Shown here: positions 58,534-64,000 of the stretch, in pieces
How the letters are laid out: every line of letters begins with the position of its first letter
How positions within the stretch are numbered: the first letter of the stretch is position 1
Assembly (NCBI RefSeq): GCF_003751085.1
Contig: NZ_RJJY01000002.1
Coordinates: 2,170,001 to 2,234,000 of the forward strand
DNA: 64,000 bases
Direction: 5' to 3'
Origin: Micromonospora sp. Llam0
Lineage (GTDB): Bacteria; Actinomycetota; Actinomycetes; Mycobacteriales; Micromonosporaceae
The notes under the pieces: model-generated
Databases searched by the model: none
What the model was told of the DNA's origin: nothing
Seen by the model: the letters and a program-made list of their open reading frames with translations, nothing else
Program-made: the position numbers and the translations under genes

Positions 58534-61500
58534 GGCTCTACCACATCCGGATACTCCCCGGCATCCAACCGACGCTGAAACTCCTCATAGGCGCGGGTCA
58601 TCTCCGCCTCCCGATCAGGCTTCACCCAACCGGCCGGGATCTCCGGCCCCGGCGCACCTGTCAGCTCCGCCTTCTTCCACGCCTTCACGATCGCCGCCTC
58701 AGCCTCCGTCTGCCGAACCCCACGATTGTGGGTCTCCGCACCGATCTTGTGCCCATCAGGCGCGAAGAACATCTCCCACTCGTACTTGCGCAACACCGCG
58801 AACTGCGACCGATACATCGCGCAGAGCTGCTCGGCGGTCAACCCCAGCATCAGCGCAACAAGGGCGTCAAGCTCCACCAAAGCGAGGCGACGATCATAGT
58901 CGGTCCGCAACGGTGTGGACGTCGCCCATCCCGGCCCGATCCCACCCAACAGTGTGCGGCCCAACGCCGGATCCGCCCATCGGTCAGCCAACCACGCCTC
59001 GTCGAACAATCCCTCCCACAACGGCGCGTAGTCCCGTGTCAAACAGTTCAACCGCAACGTCCGCAACAACAATGGCCGCGTCAACACATGCGCCAGTGGC
59101 GCCGGAAACTGCAGAGCCACATCCATCTGGATGTCCTCTTTACCTGATACCTTACAAATGAAGTCGAACGGAAGTGACGCCCAGAGTCCGGCGGTGGTTG
59201 CAGTCTTGCGAGTGCTCTCCATTGCTAGAGTACAAACCGTATGGACATGCGTTGGGCCGGGAAGCAGTAACGCCGCATGGTGAGTCCGCTCAGTTCCCGG
59301 ATCAACCCGCTTGCGCCACGCCACGCGCCAGTAATGGGAGGCCGGCCTATCGCCCCACATTCGCTGCATTGAAGTAAATTCGGCAGGATCGCAGATGCGC
59401 ATATGATTTGTCCTAGGGATAACAGTCTCCGGCAACGAGACGAGATCCCACTCGGCGTAGTCCTTATTGCTACGGCAGCCCTCGTTTGGCTGCTTTGCAA
59501 ATGGCGTACCAACCGTGAAGTGTGGCCCCTGAAGGATCGCGTCATCCCAACCATCAGGAAAGGAGGACTTTTCCGCAATCGCGTTTCGCTTGCGCGCGAC
59601 ACCTTCCTCGATTCCACGCGTCCACCAGTACGGACTAAAGCCAAGTCTGCGAGGAAATTGACTTATTGTTCGTATTGCCTCGTTGTCATCCACAGTCAAG
59701 GGGCGCAATCCTCGGGCCTGACCCGCAGGGGTTCCTTCGGGGTCGGCGAATGCGGCCCAGTCCCGGAGAGTCGAAGCTGTAACGCTAATAACACGAGACC
59801 AATGTGGTCTCGTGTCCCACCCGCCAGAGGGGTTCTGGATCCCAGGAACGGGTGCGTCTATGTCACCTTTATAGTCGATCGAGCCATCGATCATACTCGG
59901 GTGGATAAGTCTAGCCATCTGAACGAATTTGATACTGCGCGGCGAGCCGTAGACGTTGATGCCAAACTTTCGATTATTATTGACCTCCTCAAAGAGGAGG
60001 ACATTGTTACCGAATTGAAAATGACGACGTAGCCGAGGGTAAATCTCTGCACGAAATTCGCCGCCGGCAGGATCAGCAAAATGCTGTTCCTCGTGAATGA
60101 GAGCGCAGATTCCATCCGCCCGCATGCTGCGCCACGTTCTCTCGATGAAGTTCGTATAGAGATTAGTTTGTATGCCCGAGAGAATCCGATGCTCGACCGA
60201 GGATCCCAGTTGTTCATTCAAGCCCGCCCAAGAGTTCAGGTCGGCTAGGTATCCGCGAGTCGTCGCTACATCAGCAAGGACTTCCCCACGACGGCGGTTG
60301 AACGCAGCCTCAGGAATCTTGTCTTGAAGGGAGAACCAAGGCTCGAACTCGGAGAGGGCGAGTTTATCGTCCCAGACTGGCCGCACCCAAGGAGGGTTAC
60401 CAACTTGGAGGTCGAAGCCGCCTCTGGCGAAGATTTGAGCAAAACCGAGCTCCCAATGGAAGAAGCCCTCCCGGTTAGCGATCTCATCGAGAACTGCCCA
60501 CCAGCCAAAGCGTCGGTCGACCGCAATTTCCTTCATCGCCATACAATGAGCAAAAGACCGATCAAGGTTGTCCTCGACGGCGAGCTGATGAAATTCCTTA
60601 TCTGCACCAAAGAGACCGAGTGGATCGTCTAGCCCCGCATGGGAATCTCGCTTTCTCGGGTTGCTTCGGTCGGCCTTTGGCGGCTGGATGCCGAGAACGG
60701 CTTCGCAGAAGGAGAGCCATTCGTCGAGTGTCGGTGGGGCGATGTCGGTGCCCTGGCCGACGGGCCAGAACCATAGGGCGCACCAGGCATCCATGACGGT
60801 CTTCAGGCGGTTGTAAGGGGATTCGCGGTCCTCGTACAACGCCTTGGTGATCTCGTCTCGGCTGACCACGCCGGACGCTGGCTGCGGCAGCGGCCGGGTG
60901 GGGTCGAGGCCCCAGACGTCGATGGTGCGGCGGATCTCCTGCTCGGAGATGGCGATCCGCTTTCGGGTCAGCTCCCACAGGCGTTCGACCCGCCGGGCTA
61001 GCGCTAGGAGTCGGTCCTTGGTCTTCTTGTCGCTGGGCAGGGTGCGGATCGCCTGGCGCCACTTCCTCAGTGCTTCGCGCTCGTCCGGTACGAGTTCCCT
61101 GGCCTGGAGGGCGTCGACCACAGCGCCCCAGCCCTCGGCGGGCAGCAAAAAGTGGTGGATCTCGTCGTCGGTGAGGCGGTCGATGACCTGGCCATCGGCG
61201 TCGCAGGCCATCGGCCGGTCGGTCGGTGGGGTGGTTCGCCAGGCACCGCGCTTCAACAGTTCGGTGCGGTAGACGGCGCGGCGGGCACCGATGAGGGAGT
61301 TTCCTCGTCTCAGGTGCAGGCCGAACCAGGGGGCTTCGAGCTTCTCGTGCATGACGTTGAGCCAGATCGAAACCTCGGCCAGCTCGACGGCGGTGGCGTT
61401 GAGGTCGACGCCGTAGCAGTTGTGCAGGGCAAGGTATGCCTTGACCTTCTGCCGTTCGATTTCCCGCTGGTCTGGCAGGAGCTTCTCGCCGCGTTCGTGC

Positions 61501-63476
61501 TGGGCTCGGTCGAGGTAGGCGTCGGCGAGTTGGTTGATGGCCTCGTTGAGGAACGCCCCGGAGCCAAGCGCCGGCTCGCAGATGGTGAGGTCGAGGATGT
61601 CCCGGGCGGTCGTCTCGTCGGTGAGTAGTTCGGCGAGGGCGTGTTTGACGGTGCACTGGGTGAGGACTTCGGGGGTGTAGTAGGAGGCGGAGCGTTGCCG
61701 TTCCCGCCCGGAGAGCCGGTAGACGAACGAACCCTTACGGTGGACGACCCGCTCCAGGTCGCCGGTGATCGGGTTGGTTCGCAACACGAAGTACTTCGGG
61801 TGGTAGTCGCTGGCCTGGCGGACCGGGACGATCCAGGTGCCCTTGGACGGGTCTGCCTTCTCTTTGTCCTCCCCGTCGGCGGTCTTCCCGGTGGCTTTGA
61901 TGGTCTTGGCGACCTCGTAGACGTCCTCGGGGGCGAAGAACCCGGTGTAGGACATCAGCCCCTCGTACACGGCGCCGAGCTGGTTGATGCCGAGCTGGGC
62001 GTAGGAGATGAAGCCCCGCTGACCCGAGGAGCGTCCCTGCCCCCGACCGCGCCCGGTCTGCTCTGGGGTAAGCATGAGCAGGTTGAGAACCTGCCAGAGA
62101 CACTTGTTGCGCAGCCGTGTGTCGACGGTGTGCTGCCCGACCCGTACTCGCTGCCCGATCAGCTCGGTGCGCTCGGGATGGAACAGGTCCGACTTCAGCG
62201 CCTCGAACCGGATGCCGTCAGTGTCGACGGCGACTTCGTTGCCGTCCTCGTCGTAGACGGGGACCTCGTCCGGGCGGTGCCGGCGGTGCCCCTCGTCGAC
62301 GAGCGTGAACAGCAGGCTCAGGCAGTGGTGGAAGTACAGGCCCTCCTCTGCCTCCTCCGGCAGGTCGTAGCTGACGGTGTCGGCGAGCCTCGCCAGCCCG
62401 TAGCCTTGTTTGTATGCCTCGTTTCTGCTGGGCAGGATGCCCAGCTCTGGCCGGGCCTCGGCGTAGAGCAGGAACAGGATGCGGTAGAGGTAGCGCAGCG
62501 ACTGCTCGGTCAGGCGGCGGGCGAGGGTGTCGCCCAGGTCGTCGGGGTCGGCGCCCTGCTCGCGGATCCGGTTGAGGATCTCCTGGGCGATCAGTTCGAC
62601 GGACTGGCGCAGCGCCTCCCGTAGCTCCTTGGAGACCTTGACCGAGTGTTTGTAGCTCTGGTCGACCAGGGCGGCCAGGGCGCTCTGGCCGTCGAAGGTG
62701 AGCAGCGATTCGGCGCCGAAGAGGGCGGCGATGGTCTCCAGCTCACCACCCGGCGTGTCGTCCTTGGTGTGTAGCGCCTGGGTCAGGTTGACCGCGAGAT
62801 ATCCCCGGGGCCAGGCTCCGCGGTCGGCGAGGAGCACGACGTTGCCGGCCAGCAGCAGCACGTACCGGGGTGGATCTTCGCAGGCGAACAGGAACTCGAT
62901 GGCCTTGCCGGCGTGCTCCATCCCGTCGTCGCCATCGAGTTTGATCGGGGACAGCAGACGGCAGCCGCCAATTGCGTCGACGATGCCTTCGGCGTCGTCG
63001 GCCCAGGTGGCGTCCAGAGCGACGAGTTCCAGGCCCCCCGCTCCTGTGACAGCGAGCGCGACGGGAACCTGGCGGTGTTGGTCGAGTTGGACCACATCCA
63101 GGGTGGTGTGGCGCAGCCACGCTGTCGACGGTGATTCGTCGGTGGCGGGGGCGTTGAACGCGAGTGCCCGTAGCACCGCGTCGTTGAGGTCGCGGACCTG
63201 TTCGACGATCCGCGGGTCGGTGAGCGCTTCGACGGTGGGGGTCTCCCCGAGCTGTTCGGTGATCTGGTTGCGTCGGGTGAAGAAGTGCTGGCCCAGGGCC
63301 TTGATGCCCTGCGCGGAGCTGGCCGGCACCTCGGCGACCGGTGCCCCGCTGGCCGCACTGGTCTTCTGCGCGTCCCTCCAGCGTTTCCGCAGCCCTTCGA
63401 GGTCATTCTTCAGCAGCGAGGTCAGGTAGTGGTCGGAGATGTACTCGCCATAGTTGGTGATCGAGTTGAACGCCAT
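58530..63476 (-). CDS. Eco57I-type adenine-specific DNA methyltransferase
   Basis: The protein has 1,648 aa from the ATG at 63476. A GTG at 63488, overlapping the upstream stop, would add four residues. SAM motif: CEPALGSGAFLNEAINQL (about 630). Catalytic motif IV: QVGNPPWVRP (about 1030, at 60387-60398), typical N6-adenine NPPY/W. HNCYGVDLNATAVELAEVSI is motif II/III. A long N-terminal domain (QHFFTRRNQITEQLGE...) may be a vestigial nuclease or specificity scaffold. The DNA from about 59150 to 60650, coding for the part after NPPW, is far lower in GC, marking an exchanged target-recognition region. It probably marks self DNA for the operon. Confidence 0.88.
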   Translation of the reverse strand: MAFNSITNYGEYISDHYLTSLLKNDLEGLRKRWRDAQKTSAASGAPVAEVPASSAQGIKALGQHFFTRRNQITEQLGETPTVEALTDPRIVEQVRDLNDAVLRALAFNAPATDESPSTAWLRHTTLDVVQLDQHRQVPVALAVTGAGGLELVALDATWADDAEGIVDAIGGCRLLSPIKLDGDDGMEHAGKAIEFLFACEDPPRYVLLLAGNVVLLADRGAWPRGYLAVNLTQALHTKDDTPGGELETIAALFGAESLLTFDGQSALAALVDQSYKHSVKVSKELREALRQSVELIAQEILNRIREQGADPDDLGDTLARRLTEQSLRYLYRILFLLYAEARPELGILPSRNEAYKQGYGLARLADTVSYDLPEEAEEGLYFHHCLSLLFTLVDEGHRRHRPDEVPVYDEDGNEVAVDTDGIRFEALKSDLFHPERTELIGQRVRVGQHTVDTRLRNKCLWQVLNLLMLTPEQTGRGRGQGRSSGQRGFISYAQLGINQLGAVYEGLMSYTGFFAPEDVYEVAKTIKATGKTADGEDKEKADPSKGTWIVPVRQASDYHPKYFVLRTNPITGDLERVVHRKGSFVYRLSGRERQRSASYYTPEVLTQCTVKHALAELLTDETTARDILDLTICEPALGSGAFLNEAINQLADAYLDRAQHERGEKLLPDQREIERQKVKAYLALHNCYGVDLNATAVELAEVSIWLNVMHEKLEAPWFGLHLRRGNSLIGARRAVYRTELLKRGAWRTTPPTDRPMACDADGQVIDRLTDDEIHHFLLPAEGWGAVVDALQARELVPDEREALRKWRQAIRTLPSDKKTKDRLLALARRVERLWELTRKRIAISEQEIRRTIDVWGLDPTRPLPQPASGVVSRDEITKALYEDRESPYNRLKTVMDAWCALWFWPVGQGTDIAPPTLDEWLSFCEAVLGIQPPKADRSNPRKRDSHAGLDDPLGLFGADKEFHQLAVEDNLDRSFAHCMAMKEIAVDRRFGWWAVLDEIANREGFFHWELGFAQIFARGGFDLQVGNPPWVRPVWDDKLALSEFEPWFSLQDKIPEAAFNRRRGEVLADVATTRGYLADLNSWAGLNEQLGSSVEHRILSGIQTNLYTNFIERTWRSMRADGICALIHEEQHFADPAGGEFRAEIYPRLRRHFQFGNNVLLFEEVNNNRKFGINVYGSPRSIKFVQMARLIHPSMIDGSIDYKGDIDAPVPGIQNPSGGWDTRPHWSRVISVTASTLRDWAAFADPEGTPAGQARGLRPLTVDDNEAIRTISQFPRRLGFSPYWWTRGIEEGVARKRNAIAEKSSFPDGWDDAILQGPHFTVGTPFAKQPNEGCRSNKDYAEWDLVSLPETVIPRTNHMRICDPAEFTSMQRMWGDRPASHYWRVAWRKRVDPGTERTHHAALLLPGPTHVHTVCTLAMESTRKTATTAGLWASLPFDFICKVSGKEDIQMDVALQFPAPLAHVLTRPLLLRTLRLNCLTRDYAPLWEGLFDEAWLADRWADPALGRTLLGGIGPGWATSTPLRTDYDRRLALVELDALVALMLGLTAEQLCAMYRSQFAVLRKYEWEMFFAPDGHKIGAETHNRGVRQTEAEAAIVKAWKKAELTGAPGPEIPAGWVKPDREAEMTRAYEEFQRRLDAGEYPDVVEP

Positions 63477-63484
63477 GGCCTGCC

Positions 63485-64000
63485 TCACACGCTCTCGGGG
63501 ACGAGTACTCCGACGATGCGGATCATCGGTTCGCCGTCGGTGGAGAGTTCGTCGATCAGTTCCTTGACCTTGGTCACCGTGTGCCGTACCCGTTGCTCGG
63601 CGCGGTTTCGGACGACGGTGAGGGTGAGCTGCTCATAGCGGGCGCCGGTCGCGGCCTCCCAACGGTGCAGTTGGTCGGCGTACTCGGTGAGCGGGGCCAT
63701 CAGGTTGTCCTCTTCGGCGGCCAGCCGGCGGCGCATTTCGGCGCGGGCGGTCTCGACGGCCTGCGGCACGAGTGACCGTAATCCGGTGAGGTCGCCGACC
63801 GCGCTCATCCGCATCTCTCGGTTGACCTTCGCGTCGTGGAGCACCTGGATGAACTCCCGCTCGTCGACGTGCATTCCGTTCTCCCCGCAGTGCAGGGCCA
63901 GCCAAGCCAGCACCGTCGGTTTGCCCTGTTTGTTCGAGTATCGGGCGTTGACGAGGAACACGGGCGCGGTGACTTTGGCGGCGATGACCGGCGCGGTCAG
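63485..64000 (-). CDS. C-terminal part of an unidentified protein of the defence operon (partial)
   Basis: 172 codons ending at TGA 63485; the frame runs off the window end. ARYSNKQGKPTVLAWLALHC, then DEREFIQVLHDAKVNREMRM and long helices (VETARAEMRRRLAAEEDNLM). It ends VRIVGVLVPESV. No motif here identifies it. In class 1 DISARM the gene before the methyltransferase is the SNF2 helicase drmD, whose C-terminus is helical. That identity is positional inference only. Its stop overlaps the alternative methyltransferase GTG. Confidence 0.6.
   Translation of the reverse strand: MTAPVIAAKVTAPVFLVNARYSNKQGKPTVLAWLALHCGENGMHVDEREFIQVLHDAKVNREMRMSAVGDLTGLRSLVPQAVETARAEMRRRLAAEEDNLMAPLTEYADQLHRWEAATGARYEQLTLTVVRNRAEQRVRHTVTKVKELIDELSTDGEPMIRIVGVLVPESV

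Noticed and set aside
59403..60032. Plus-strand frame in the low-GC part of the methyltransferase gene
   Set aside because: It is antisense to an intact methyltransferase reading frame that carries the NPPW motif. It appears only because the local base composition is relaxed.
1..64000. CRISPR arrays, tRNA and rRNA genes
   Set aside because: No regularly spaced direct repeats and no T-arm or acceptor patterns were seen on reading both strands. A tRNAscan run would be needed to exclude a tRNA fully.

Overview
The window is high-GC actinomycete DNA. GTG and TTG starts are common, G/C dominates third codon positions, and several families are typical of Micromonosporaceae or Streptomyces relatives (SARP regulator, DUF574 methyltransferase, GPP34, DUF6244-type WXG-like protein, SitI3-like protein). 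The exact genus cannot be told from the sequence alone.

Layout. 1-7.4 kb is ordinary chromosome: a partial mobA, a SARP-ABATE/CGNR fusion regulator, a secreted protein, a tandem DUF427 protein, and a glycosyltransferase / sulfotransferase / glycosyltransferase block. 7.4-9.8 kb holds an orphan HsdR_N-RAMA nuclease and a Phd/VapC toxin-antitoxin pair with a palindromic operator. 9.8-10.45 kb has decayed transposase fragments. 10,485-15,415 is an IS701-family element with 16-bp perfect terminal repeats and a CTAC target duplication. Its transposase gene is split by a complete recombinase-in-trio (RIT) element carrying three coupled tyrosine recombinases.

15.6-30.7 kb is the most striking region. 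A 13-gene minus-strand operon, almost every junction overlapping, runs from an aminoacyl-tRNA-synthetase-like gene through a class V PLP enzyme, methyltransferase, radical SAM enzyme, nucleosidase, two phytanoyl-CoA-dioxygenase-like oxygenases, an enolase-superfamily enzyme, a ThDP enzyme, an HpcH aldolase, an SDR and an amidohydrolase to a divergent cysteinyl-tRNA synthetase. A convergent plus-strand gene encodes a second cysteine-activating enzyme, MshC/CysRS-like. There is no PKS or NRPS. Base composition is visibly lower in G+C than the flanks, and an IS701-type end lies at the far side. It looks like an acquired small-molecule pathway that uses synthetase-like enzymes for amide formation and/or self-resistance. 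I cannot name the product.

31-35 kb is gene-poor apart from an XRE/TPR regulator and a coupled small ORF. 35.2-39.1 kb is a GPP34 / APC permease / GNAT / DUF574 methyltransferase row. 39.7-44.6 kb holds hypothetical proteins, including a 708-aa zinc-finger protein and two two-helix membrane proteins. 44.7-46.4 kb is a polymorphic-toxin locus: a WXG-like protein, a CdiA-C-type toxin and a SitI3-like immunity protein. The WXG-like gene ends in a canonical -1 slippery heptamer directly before its stop codon, and the -1 frame continues into the toxin. 46.9-49.8 kb has small hypothetical genes and a 2'-5' RNA ligase with an inverted duplicate fragment. 49.5-64 kb is a large coupled defence operon: a partial upstream gene, a 1,648-aa Eco57I-type adenine methyltransferase, a 2,187-aa DEAD helicase/DUF1998/nuclease-like protein and a RelE-UvrD fusion. 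It resembles DISARM class 1 (with drmA and drmB merged) or Druantia.
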